Assembly: GCA_019247135.1 (NCBI GenBank)
Contig: JAFAPL010000712.1
Coordinates: forward strand, 1 to 7,487
Origin: Chloroflexota bacterium
Lineage (GTDB): Bacteria > Chloroflexota > UBA6077 > CF-72
Direction: 5' to 3'
Length of the DNA: 7,487 nucleotides
This document shows, piece by piece, positions 1-7,042 of the stretch; the stretch's first letter is position 1, and every line of letters starts with the position of its first letter. The notes beneath the pieces were generated by a model. The model ran no database searches. It saw only the letters and a list, made by a program, of their open reading frames with translations, and had not been told where the DNA came from. The translations under genes were made by a program, and so were the position numbers.

Positions 1-1
1 G

Positions 2-1114
2 GTCGGGCTGGCCGACGGCCTCGAGTACCAGCCTGGCGACTACCTGGGCGTGCTGCCACGGAACGACCTGGCCGTGGTCCGCCGTGTCGCGGCCCGCTTC
101 AACCTGGCGCCCGAAACGCGGCTCCGGGTAGTGAACAACAGCACCAGCAAGACCTTCTTGCCGATCGATCAGCCGGTCGACGTGGCGACCCTGCTGGGCA
201 GCTACGTCGACGTGCAGGAGGTCGCCGCGCGCTCTCACCTCCAGGTGCTGAGCGAATACGCGGAGCAGCCGGCGGAACGAGACGCGTTGTTCGCCCTGGC
301 TGGCGACGATCCCGAGAGCGCTGCGCGTTACCGGGCCGAGGTACTGGACCGGCATGTCTCGGTGATCGACCTGCTGGAGCAGTACCCGTCGGTCACGCTG
401 CCCTTCAATCTATATCTGGAATTCCTGCCGCCGTTGAAACCTCGCTACTATTCGATCTCGTCCGCGCCGGTCGTCGACCCGCGCCGATGCAGCATCACCG
501 TCGGCGTGCTCGACGCGCCAGCCCGCTCGGGGCAGGGACGCTACCGCGGGGTCTGCTCGTGGTACCTGGCCCAGCAAGGCGCGGGCGCCACCCTCGATGG
601 CTTTACGAAGGCGCCCAGCACTCCATTCCGGTTGCCAGCCGACCCGGGCAGGCCTGTCATCATGGTTGGCGCTGGCACCGGCCTCGCGCCGTACCGTGGG
701 TTTCTGCAGGCTCGGGCAGCCATGAAGGCGCAAGGCGCGCCGGTCGGACCAGGGCTGCTGTTCTTCGGCTGCCGTAATCCGGAGCAGGACTACCTGTACG
801 CGGACGAACTGGCTGGCTTCGAGAGCGACGGCGTCGCCCAGGTCGTCTGCGCCTACTCGCGCGTCGAGGGCCAGCCCAAGGCGTACGTGCAGGACATGAT
901 CCGGGCGCGCACCGAGGACGTGTGGCGGCTGCTCGAACAGAACGCGGTGGTCTACGTGTGCGGCGACGCCAGCCACATGGCGCCGGACGTACGCAAGAGC
1001 TTCGCGACCGTCTATAAGGACCACACTGGCGTGGATGACGCCGCCGCCGAGGCTTGGCTGGCCGAGCTGGCCACCCAGGGCCGATACGTGGCTGACGTCT
1101 GGCCGACCAGCTAG
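2..1114 (+). CDS. C-terminal FAD/NADPH module of a CYP102-type (P450 BM3-like) diflavin reductase, 5' partial
   Basis: Reading frame 2 is open from the window edge to TAG at 1112-1114; the GTG at 50 is an internal Val, because the upstream codons already encode the family motif YQPGDYLGVLPRN. About 370 residues are visible. They show the FAD-binding RYYSISS (443-463), the GVCSWYL flavin/pyrophosphate segment, the NADPH-binding GAGTGLAPYRGF (from 668), FFGCRN, YVCGD with the conserved Cys (codon 959-961), and a C-terminal ADVW. Ser (452-454), Cys (959-961), Asp (1094-1096) and the terminal Trp (1100-1102) correspond to the hydride-transfer residues and FAD-stacking Trp of P450 BM3. The connecting region (LPIDQPVDVATLL, then a predicted helix) also resembles BM3 more than sulfite reductase CysJ. 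The role would be electron transfer from NADPH via FAD to FMN and then to a haem domain, normally fused upstream in a cytosolic fatty-acid hydroxylase. The haem and FMN domains lie outside the window, so the fusion is inferred. A stand-alone P450 reductase or CysJ-like protein is the alternative. Confidence 0.85.
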   Translation, partial: VGLADGLEYQPGDYLGVLPRNDLAVVRRVAARFNLAPETRLRVVNNSTSKTFLPIDQPVDVATLLGSYVDVQEVAARSHLQVLSEYAEQPAERDALFALAGDDPESAARYRAEVLDRHVSVIDLLEQYPSVTLPFNLYLEFLPPLKPRYYSISSAPVVDPRRCSITVGVLDAPARSGQGRYRGVCSWYLAQQGAGATLDGFTKAPSTPFRLPADPGRPVIMVGAGTGLAPYRGFLQARAAMKAQGAPVGPGLLFFGCRNPEQDYLYADELAGFESDGVAQVVCAYSRVEGQPKAYVQDMIRARTEDVWRLLEQNAVVYVCGDASHMAPDVRKSFATVYKDHTGVDDAAAEAWLAELATQGRYVADVWPTS

Positions 1115-3621
1115 TCGCTGGCGGCCGGCCAGGCTGGACCGGCCAGCGCCTTCAGGAGTCGTTCCGCGAGTCCCAGGTCGCCCTGCACGCGCAGCTGCCC
1201 GCTCAGGTAGGCCGTACCGGCGTTCTGCTCCCAGCGCGCGATTCGGAGCAGGACGTCTTCGGAGGCGGCGATGACCGCGTCGGCATCCTCGGAGCTCTCG
1301 GTGACCGTCGCCGCCCCAGCCACGACAACTACTCGCCAGCTACCTGCTCCTTCCACGTCGAAGCGATACGAACACCGGACGCCCGCCAGTTGCGCCGCGT
1401 CCAGGCGCTCGTTGAACGTGGCGAAGTAGTCGCGTGCGCTCTTCGGAGCGGCGGGCCTGGCTGGAATCGGCGGCTGGCTGGGCCCGCGCTGGCCATCACC
1501 CCTTGGGCCAGCGATGATGTCGGTGCGGCCGCCGCGCCAGGGGAGCCCGCGTAGCTCCAACCGGCCGATCTGCTCGGGCAGCATCGGATCGCTGCTCAGG
1601 ATGTCATTCTCGGGCTTCAGCCCGAGAATGGCTCGCAGCAGCAGAAGCGGAGCGCCCGTCGCCCAGGCTTGCGGGCTGCACGCGGTCGGGTACTCGACGG
1701 GAAACCGCGTTCTCTGGCGCGAGTAGCCGGCGAATGCCTCTGGCAGACGACCGTCGAAGTAGGTAGCCGCCTCCAGGATACTCAGCGCGACCTGCGTCGC
1801 CTGCTGACGGTAACCGTAGCGCTGGAGTCCGAGAGCGATCAGCGAGTTGTCGTGCGGCCAGACGGTGCCAAGGTGATATCCGATCGGGTTGTAGCCGCCC
1901 TCACCCTCGGCCATGGTGCGCACCCCCCACCCCGAGAAGAGACGCGGACCCAACAGGTGTTCAACGACAGCATCCGCTTTATTGTCGTCGACGATCCCGC
2001 TCCACAGCAGGTGGCCGATGTTGGAGGTCAGACTGTCGACGGGGCGCTTGTCACCATCCAACGCCAGGGCATAGCACTGGCGCTCAGCGAGCCAGTAGTC
2101 GCGGTTGAAGCGGCGCTTGAGCTCGTTGGCCTCCGCGCGGAGTCTGCTCGCCAGCTCGGCGTCGTTCCAAAGCTGCCGTGCCAGGCGGGCGCAACGGACC
2201 TTCGCGTCATAGACATAGCCCTGGATCTCGCACGTCGCACGGGGCAGTTTGGCGAGTGAGCCGTCGGCGAACAGAATGGAGTTCCAGGAGTCCTTCCAAC
2301 ACTGATTCTCGAGTCCGGTCGCCGTGTTCCGCCGCTCGTACTCCACGTAGCCGTCGCCGTCTCGATCGCCGTACGCATCAATCCAACGCAGCGCACGCCG
2401 CGCGGCTGGCTCCAGCTCTTGCACCAGCTCGCGGTCGCCGGTCCAGCGCTCGTACTCGTCGAGCAGGATCAGAAATAATGGGGTCGCATCGGCGGAGCCG
2501 AAGTAGGGCGAGTGTGGTCGCTCCTCGAACGCCGTCAGCTCGCCGAAGCGCTGCTCGTGGAGGATCTTTCCGGGTTCTGCATCCCGAAAGTTATCGACTC
2601 GCGTCGCCTGTCGCGCAGCCAGGATCCGCAGGGCGGAGGCCGCGAAGCCCGGCACAAACGGCAGCGCCTGCAAGCTCGTGATCAGGCTGTCGCGACCGAA
2701 GATCGCCATGAACCAGGGGAGCCCGGCGGCGGGGAGAGCGCGGCCAGGCAGGACCCGCGGATAGAAGCGCAGAGCCGCCAAGTCTGTGATGCTGCGCTCA
2801 TAGACCCGCTCGAGGACGTCCCAGTCGGAGACGAGCCGTGGCGCCGACGCACGCAGCTCGTCGAGACCGAGCTCAAGGTCAGACTCGCCCGGCCGATCCT
2901 CGTGCCCGTACTTGGAGCGAGCGATCGGCTTCATATCGCCCTGGAGAGCCGTCACGACCTCCAGGCACGTGGTCCACTCGCCGTGCGGCTCGAGCCGGAT
3001 GCCGAAGCTGAGACCCTGCTCATCGAAGCGGGCCTCAGGGGCAGTCGTGGTAATCCAGGTTTCCCGGACGAACGCCGCCCTGCGGTAACCGAGCGCCAGT
3101 CGCCTCTCGTCGACGCGCCGGTACAGCTCCCCCTTTTTGGCCAGTGCATCCTTGACCTCGAACAGATCTGCGAAATCGGCGGCCGCGGTGAGCCGCAGCT
3201 GCAGGTCAACCGGCGCCTGACCGTGGTTCAGGATCGTCAGGTCTTCGTGGAAGCCATCTCCGACCGACCGCTTGCGGATCACAGAGAGCGTGGCATCGGA
3301 GTAGATAGTGCCGGTGCCGGGCACGAGGAAAAACTGTGTTGAAAAGTACTGGAGATCGTCGGTCGATAGCGGCTGCAGCGGCTGGCCCTCGATGCTGAGC
3401 TGCCAGCGCGAGAGGTACCGCGTGTCGAGGTGGAACAGTCCTTCAGGCTGTGCTGGCGAGGCGTCAATGTCGCCGAGCAGGTCGCTGACGACGAACGTAC
3501 TCCCTTCGAGGATGCTGACCGTCCCCCTGCCCACCACGCCAGAGTATTCGACCTGCGGCACACGGGGCAGCCCTAGCTTGTGATCCTTCGAAGCTGCGCT
3601 ACACTCGGCCCGGATGTCCAC
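1111..3621 (-). CDS. Glycogen-debranching-type (amylo-alpha-1,6-glucosidase-like) glycosidase with C-terminal SCP2-like domain
   Basis: 836 codons from GTG at 3621 to TAG at 1113-1111. Residues ~33-225 look like the GDE_N_bis beta domain (LEGSTFVVSDLLGDID, LFHLDTRYLSRW). Residues ~265-680 form an (alpha/alpha)6-barrel glycosidase of the debranching/GH63-like type: FGRDSLITSLQ (308-318), GLENQCWKDSWNS (436-448), GWGVRTMAEGEGGYNPIGYH (564-583), GTVWPHDNSLIA (585-596), LPEAFAGY (626-633). Asp444 and Glu628 are my best guesses for the acid/base pair. A Pro/Gly/Arg-rich linker (~690-728) leads to ~100 residues (729-828; nt 1138-1437) with the SCP2 pattern: SYRFDVEG, SWRVVVVAG, a DAVIAASEDVLLRIA helix, then YLSGQLRVQGDLGLAERLL. 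No signal peptide or membrane segment is seen, so it is probably cytosolic. The annotated GTG would overlap the divergent gene at 3614 by 8 bases. GTG at 3561, with AGGG nine bases upstream, is an equally good or better start and keeps every domain. The exact substrate is unknown. Confidence 0.85.
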   Translation of the reverse strand: MDIRAECSAASKDHKLGLPRVPQVEYSGVVGRGTVSILEGSTFVVSDLLGDIDASPAQPEGLFHLDTRYLSRWQLSIEGQPLQPLSTDDLQYFSTQFFLVPGTGTIYSDATLSVIRKRSVGDGFHEDLTILNHGQAPVDLQLRLTAAADFADLFEVKDALAKKGELYRRVDERRLALGYRRAAFVRETWITTTAPEARFDEQGLSFGIRLEPHGEWTTCLEVVTALQGDMKPIARSKYGHEDRPGESDLELGLDELRASAPRLVSDWDVLERVYERSITDLAALRFYPRVLPGRALPAAGLPWFMAIFGRDSLITSLQALPFVPGFAASALRILAARQATRVDNFRDAEPGKILHEQRFGELTAFEERPHSPYFGSADATPLFLILLDEYERWTGDRELVQELEPAARRALRWIDAYGDRDGDGYVEYERRNTATGLENQCWKDSWNSILFADGSLAKLPRATCEIQGYVYDAKVRCARLARQLWNDAELASRLRAEANELKRRFNRDYWLAERQCYALALDGDKRPVDSLTSNIGHLLWSGIVDDNKADAVVEHLLGPRLFSGWGVRTMAEGEGGYNPIGYHLGTVWPHDNSLIALGLQRYGYRQQATQVALSILEAATYFDGRLPEAFAGYSRQRTRFPVEYPTACSPQAWATGAPLLLLRAILGLKPENDILSSDPMLPEQIGRLELRGLPWRGGRTDIIAGPRGDGQRGPSQPPIPARPAAPKSARDYFATFNERLDAAQLAGVRCSYRFDVEGAGSWRVVVVAGAATVTESSEDADAVIAASEDVLLRIARWEQNAGTAYLSGQLRVQGDLGLAERLLKALAGPAWPAASD
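1117..1147. terminator. GC-rich imperfect hairpin between convergent genes (possible bidirectional terminator)
   Basis: Two bases after the plus-strand TAG, GCTGGC (1117-1122) pairs with GCCAGC (1142-1147). The stem continues inward with GG/CC and CC/GG across single-base bulges, leaving a small loop near CCAGG. The hairpin lies inside the last codons of the minus-strand gene and directly after the plus-strand stop, where a convergent terminator would be expected. There is no T-tract on either side, so it is not a canonical intrinsic terminator. High GC makes chance stems common. Confidence 0.3.
1605..1630. repeat. Perfect 12-bp inverted repeat inside the glycosidase coding sequence
   Basis: Left arm CATTCTCGGGCT (1605-1616) and right arm AGCCCGAGAATG (1619-1630) are exact reverse complements separated by two bases, giving an 11-bp stem with a TTCA tetraloop or a near-palindrome. 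In the minus-strand gene it encodes residues 664-673 (AILGLKPEND) at the end of the catalytic domain, just before the linker to the SCP2-like domain. No T-tract follows on the minus strand. It may be an RNA hairpin, a protein-binding site or chance. Confidence 0.85.
3578..3605 (+). promoter_or_regulatory. Candidate sigma70-type promoter for the GH15 gene, placed for a leaderless mRNA
   Basis: TTGTGA (3578-3583), a 16-base spacer and TACACT (3600-3605) each match 4 of 6 consensus bases of the -35 and -10 boxes. The expected transcription start, about 7-8 bases past the -10 box, falls at 3612-3613, one or two bases before the ATG at 3614. No Shine-Dalgarno sequence is visible upstream of that ATG, which agrees with leaderless initiation. 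An 8-bp palindrome CTTCGAAG (3586-3593) sits in the spacer and might be an operator half. This is inferred from sequence pattern only. Confidence 0.45.
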
Positions 3622-5491
3622 GTACCCGGCAATTGCTGATTACGCGTTCATCAGCGACTGCCGCTCGGCGGCACTCGTCGCTCGGGACGCCTCCGTGGAG
3701 TGGGCGTGCTTCGAGCGCTACGATAACCGCCCGGTCTTCGCACGGCTGCTCGACCGCGAGCGCGGCGGCTTCTTCCGCATTGCACCCGTGGACAATTTCC
3801 GCAGTACGCGGCGCTATCTTCCTGAGACCAACCTCCTCGAGACCCGCTTCGAGACAGCAACGGGCGTCGTGACGATTACCGACTGCCTGCCAATTCGGCG
3901 GCAACCTCAGGCGCCCGGTGGGGCCGAGTGGCCGCCGCCACACCACCTCCTGCTTCGCCAGCTGCGAGGTGAGGCTGGATCAGTCGAGCTCGAGCTGGAC
4001 TTCGTGCCGCGTTTCGACTACGGATTGACTACGCCGCTGCTCGACCTCCAGGCAGAAGACCTCGCGCTCGTGAGGGGTAGCGCTGACTCACTGCTGCTAC
4101 ATAGTGAGCTGCGGCCGCTCGAGCGCACCGGGGTCGGCAGCTGCCGCGCTCGCACAGCAGTCGCGGCTGGTGACGAAGCCTTCGTGGCTCTCACGTACGC
4201 GCCTGCCGGCAAACTGCAGGTCGAGCGGCACACTCAGGCGAACAAACGCGCACGCCTCGAGCAGTCCGTCGAGTTCTGGCAGGAGTGGTCAAGACGGTGC
4301 AGCTATGAAGGCCCGTATCGCGATGCGGTGGTGCGCAGCGCGCTCGTGCTCAAGGGCCTCACCAACGCGCCGACGGGCGCGATCGTCGCGGCGCCGACCA
4401 CCTCATTGCCGGAGGAGATCGGTGGTGAACGGAACTGGGACTACCGCTTCTCGTGGCTGCGCGATTCGGTAGCGATGCTCTCCACGCTGGCCGGCCTGGG
4501 TCACGTCCAGGAAGCTGAGGAGTTTGCTGGCTGGATGGTGCGCACGGCGGCCGGCCGGGCCGAGGACCTGCAAATCATGTATGGCATCGGTGGCGAGCGG
4601 CTCCTGCACGAGTTCCAGCTGGACCATCTCGAGGGCTACCGCGGCTCCCGGCCTGTGCGCGTCGGAAACGGCGCCTGGAACCAGTTTCAGCTCGACACCT
4701 ATGGCGAACTGCTGGAAGCCGCGCTGCTGTATGCACTACTGGTGCGCCGTCACCAGGCCGGGCCGGCGTTTGGCGGGCCGTTCGCCACGTTCCTGCGCGA
4801 AGTGGTCGACGCCGCGACCCGCCGCTGGCGCGAGGCGGACGAGGGGATCTGGGAGGTGCGGGGCGGCCGGCAGCACTTTGTCTTCTCGAAGCTGATGGCG
4901 TGGGTCGCCGTGGATCGTGGCATCCGTTTAGTCGGCGCCACGCTCGAGCCGGCTGACCTCGAGCGGTGGACCGCGGTTCGCGACGAGATCCGGGCCACCA
5001 TCGAACGTGAGGGGGTTGACCCGGAGAGCGGGGCGTTCGTACAGGCCCTTGGCTCAGCCTCCCTTGATGCCTCGGCGCTCCAGATCGGGTTGCGCGGCTT
5101 TTTGTCGTTCGAGGATCCGCGCATTCGGGCCACCATCGAACGCATCGATCGCGAGCTCACTCGCAACGGCCATGTGTATCGCTACCTCGACCGCCGAGAT
5201 GGCCTGGCTGGCGGCGAAGGCAGCTTTGTCTTCTGTACCCTGTGGCTCGTTTCAAGTCTGGCACTCAGCGGACACATCGAGCGTGCGCACGCTCGCTTCC
5301 GGCACGTGCTTGGTTGCGCCAATGACCTCGGCCTGCTGGCCGAGGAGATCGACCCGGACACGGGTGAGCTCCTCGGCAATTTTCCGCAAGGCTTCAGTCA
5401 CCTGGGCGTGATCAGCGCTGCCATGAACCTGCAGCGGGCTGAGGCTGGCCACCGCACCTCCTTCGCGCAGGCAGCCGAAGCCCTGAGGTGA
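3614..5491 (+). CDS. GH15 family glucoamylase/trehalase-like glycoside hydrolase
   Basis: 625 residues from ATG at 3614 to TGA at 5489-5491, the usual length for bacterial cytosolic GH15 proteins. The start gives the standard family opening, YPAIADYAFISDCRSAALV, with W30 and F33 of the VEWACF strand. Residues ~1-230 are the N-terminal beta-sandwich. From ~235 the (alpha/alpha)6 barrel carries GERNWDYRFSWLRDS (271-285), GNGAWNQFQLDTYGELLEA (351-369), GIWEVRG (411-417), HFVFSKLMAWVAVDRGIRL (421-439) and LLAEEIDPDTGELLGNFPQG (574-593). By alignment with Aspergillus glucoamylase Glu179 and Glu400, Glu414 (4853-4855) is the probable general acid and Glu577 (5342-5344) the probable base. These enzymes invert and release glucose from alpha-glucans, or cleave trehalose in mycobacterial homologues; sequence alone does not say which. 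There is no signal peptide. The gene is divergent from the debranching-type gene and overlaps the following membrane-protein gene by GTGA, so it probably heads a two-gene operon. Confidence 0.9.
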   Translation: MSTYPAIADYAFISDCRSAALVARDASVEWACFERYDNRPVFARLLDRERGGFFRIAPVDNFRSTRRYLPETNLLETRFETATGVVTITDCLPIRRQPQAPGGAEWPPPHHLLLRQLRGEAGSVELELDFVPRFDYGLTTPLLDLQAEDLALVRGSADSLLLHSELRPLERTGVGSCRARTAVAAGDEAFVALTYAPAGKLQVERHTQANKRARLEQSVEFWQEWSRRCSYEGPYRDAVVRSALVLKGLTNAPTGAIVAAPTTSLPEEIGGERNWDYRFSWLRDSVAMLSTLAGLGHVQEAEEFAGWMVRTAAGRAEDLQIMYGIGGERLLHEFQLDHLEGYRGSRPVRVGNGAWNQFQLDTYGELLEAALLYALLVRRHQAGPAFGGPFATFLREVVDAATRRWREADEGIWEVRGGRQHFVFSKLMAWVAVDRGIRLVGATLEPADLERWTAVRDEIRATIEREGVDPESGAFVQALGSASLDASALQIGLRGFLSFEDPRIRATIERIDRELTRNGHVYRYLDRRDGLAGGEGSFVFCTLWLVSSLALSGHIERAHARFRHVLGCANDLGLLAEEIDPDTGELLGNFPQGFSHLGVISAAMNLQRAEAGHRTSFAQAAEALR

Positions 5492-6798
5492 CCGTGCTCG
5501 ATTCCCACGCCCGTGGTGAGCCGCCACGGTCGGGCGGCGATGCGCTGCCCACGCAGGTCGGTGTGCCGCGGACGGGCACGGGAGCGGCGACCCTCCGCAA
5601 GACCGCGGCGCGGGCCAGCCATGGCCTGGGCCAGCTGCGCCTACGCTGGCGGCAGCGCGAGCGCGCGCTGGACGTGCAGGCTGTCAAGTCAGCAGTCGCG
5701 GCCGGTCTGGCCTGGGCTGTGGTGAGTGCGACCCCGGGTGTAGCGCCGCAGCCGTACTTAGCAACGACGACGGCCCTGCTGACCGTGCAACTCACCGTCG
5801 CAGAGTCCGTCCTCGGGGGCCTCCAACGGCTGCTGGGCGTGGCTGTTGGCGTGGGTTTCGCGCTTGGCGCGAACCACCTGATGGGCGTCTCACCGGTGAC
5901 AATCGGACTTGTGGCGCTGCTCGCTCAGATGCTCGCCGCGTTCCTCCGGCTGACCCCGCTCGGCACCTCGCAGATGGTCACGACGGCTTTCGTCATTCTG
6001 ACGGTTGGGGAGACGACGGGTGGCTGGTCCGCCGCGCACGGCCGCATTGCGGAGACGGCCATCGGCGTCCTGGTCGGCATCATCGTCAACGGAGTGCTGA
6101 TACCGCCCAGCCATCTGCCAGAGGCGCGTCAGGCCTGGCGGGCCCTGAGTGACGAACTCCACCAGCAGCTGGCCACCCTGCAGGCCGACCTGGAGGTCGG
6201 GCTAACAGCGGTGGCAGCCCGCGTGGCTGTCGAGCGCGCTCAGCACACCGTTGGACTGTTCGACGACACGCACGCTGCTCTCAAGTTGGCCGACGACAGC
6301 CTGCGCTTCAATTGTTTTGGTGCTCCGTCCCGGCGCGAGTTGGCGACCTATCGAGCCGCGGTCGCGGCCCTGGAGCGAGGCGCCATTCAGGTAGCCAGCA
6401 TTGCCCAAATGCTGGCGCATGCCGTCGATGAGCCCGAGATGCAGGCGACGAGCGTGAGCTGGCTGAGGCCCGACCAGCTTGGCATGCCGCTCAGTCGGCT
6501 TCTTGGGTCCGCGGCGGAAATGCTGCGGAGATTTTCGACGGTGGTCGCCGACAGTACCCCAGCCGCCGCGCTGGAGGAAGCGCGGGTTGCCGCCGCGGTA
6601 CAGCGCCTTTCGCTGATCGACGCAGCCCGCCGACGACAGGCGGCGGACCAGCCGACGGGCTGGATCGCGTTAGGCGTCGTGCTGGGCAGCTTTGATCGGC
6701 TCCTCGAGGACCTCGCCCTCCCAACAGGCGATCTGTCTCCGCACCCGAACGTCCCGCCGTCAACGGTCGAGCGTACTGGATCGAGCGTGCGGCCCTAA
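5488..6798 (+). CDS. FUSC/ArAE-family inner-membrane protein (aromatic-acid-exporter-like)
   Basis: 436 residues from GTG at 5488 to TAA at 6796-6798. The start overlaps the GH15 stop as GTGA, typical of translational coupling; GAAG (5477-5480) could serve as a weak ribosome site. GTG at 5494 is an alternative but sits too close to the GAGG. Residues 1-62 are hydrophilic and Arg-rich, so probably cytosolic. Six hydrophobic segments follow at about 66-84, 90-107, 112-130, 135-154, 160-175 and 188-206. The arrangement, with LLTVQLTVAESVLGGLQRLLGVAVG-type sequence between helices 2 and 3 (positions 98-122) and a long helical cytosolic tail (~210-410), is that of the FUSC/ArAE families. Those families include exporters of aromatic acids and fusaric acid and many proteins of unknown function. 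Length is closer to the half-size ArAE_1/FUSC_2 forms than to the ~650-residue full proteins. The substrate cannot be deduced. Pairing with a GH15 hydrolase is not a standard operon that I recognise. Confidence 0.8.
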   Translation: MTVLDSHARGEPPRSGGDALPTQVGVPRTGTGAATLRKTAARASHGLGQLRLRWRQRERALDVQAVKSAVAAGLAWAVVSATPGVAPQPYLATTTALLTVQLTVAESVLGGLQRLLGVAVGVGFALGANHLMGVSPVTIGLVALLAQMLAAFLRLTPLGTSQMVTTAFVILTVGETTGGWSAAHGRIAETAIGVLVGIIVNGVLIPPSHLPEARQAWRALSDELHQQLATLQADLEVGLTAVAARVAVERAQHTVGLFDDTHAALKLADDSLRFNCFGAPSRRELATYRAAVAALERGAIQVASIAQMLAHAVDEPEMQATSVSWLRPDQLGMPLSRLLGSAAEMLRRFSTVVADSTPAAALEEARVAAAVQRLSLIDAARRRQAADQPTGWIALGVVLGSFDRLLEDLALPTGDLSPHPNVPPSTVERTGSSVRP

Positions 6799-6879
6799 CT
6801 GACTCCGTCGATCTCGATCGGCAGGTGCGGCGGGCCTCGCAACGTGGGGTTCTGCCGGTACGGTGGCGGGTCTGTTGAA

Positions 6880-6921
6880 CGTCAAGAGTTATGTCCGACG
6901 GCGTCAACTAGAGTGACCGCT
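6880..6921. repeat. Two tandem terminal repeats of the putative IS21 right end
   Basis: CGTCAAGAGTTATGTCCGAC (6880-6899) and CGTCAACTAGAGTGACCGCT (6902-6921) start 22 bases apart and share CGTCAA, TG and CCG in register (11 of 20 bases). IS21-family ends typically carry multiple short transposase-binding repeats near a TG/CA tip, here at 6873-6874. A small inverted pair ACCGC/GCGGT (6916-6920, 6929-6933) overlaps the second copy. Confidence 0.5.
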
Positions 6922-7042
6922 TTTGGTGGCGGTGCGGGATAAGCAGCCGTAGTCCGTAGCGTCTCTCTTTGGGAATGGGGGGTCTGGGTGGAAGCCCTTT
7001 CTCTCTGTGAATGAATGGGGATTGGGGATTGCCGCGAGGGTG

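Noticed and set aside
50..52. GTG at 50 as the start of the reductase gene.
   Set aside because: The frame is open to the window edge and the codons before it encode the conserved YQPGDYLG motif, so the gene starts upstream.
410..1024. Minus-strand ORF of 204 codons opposite the reductase gene.
   Set aside because: It lies fully antisense to well-conserved FAD/NADPH motifs and resembles no family.
1669..3342. Long plus-strand ORFs (1669-2259 and 2512-3342) opposite the debranching-type gene.
   Set aside because: They are antisense to a gene with clear conserved domains, show no recognisable motif and have Arg/Gln-rich composition expected of shadow frames in GC-rich DNA.
6799..6872. Possible terminator after FUSC (CGGCAG 6819-6824 with CTGCCG 6852-6857).
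   Set aside because: The 27-base loop and lack of a T-tract make it no better than chance in GC-rich sequence.
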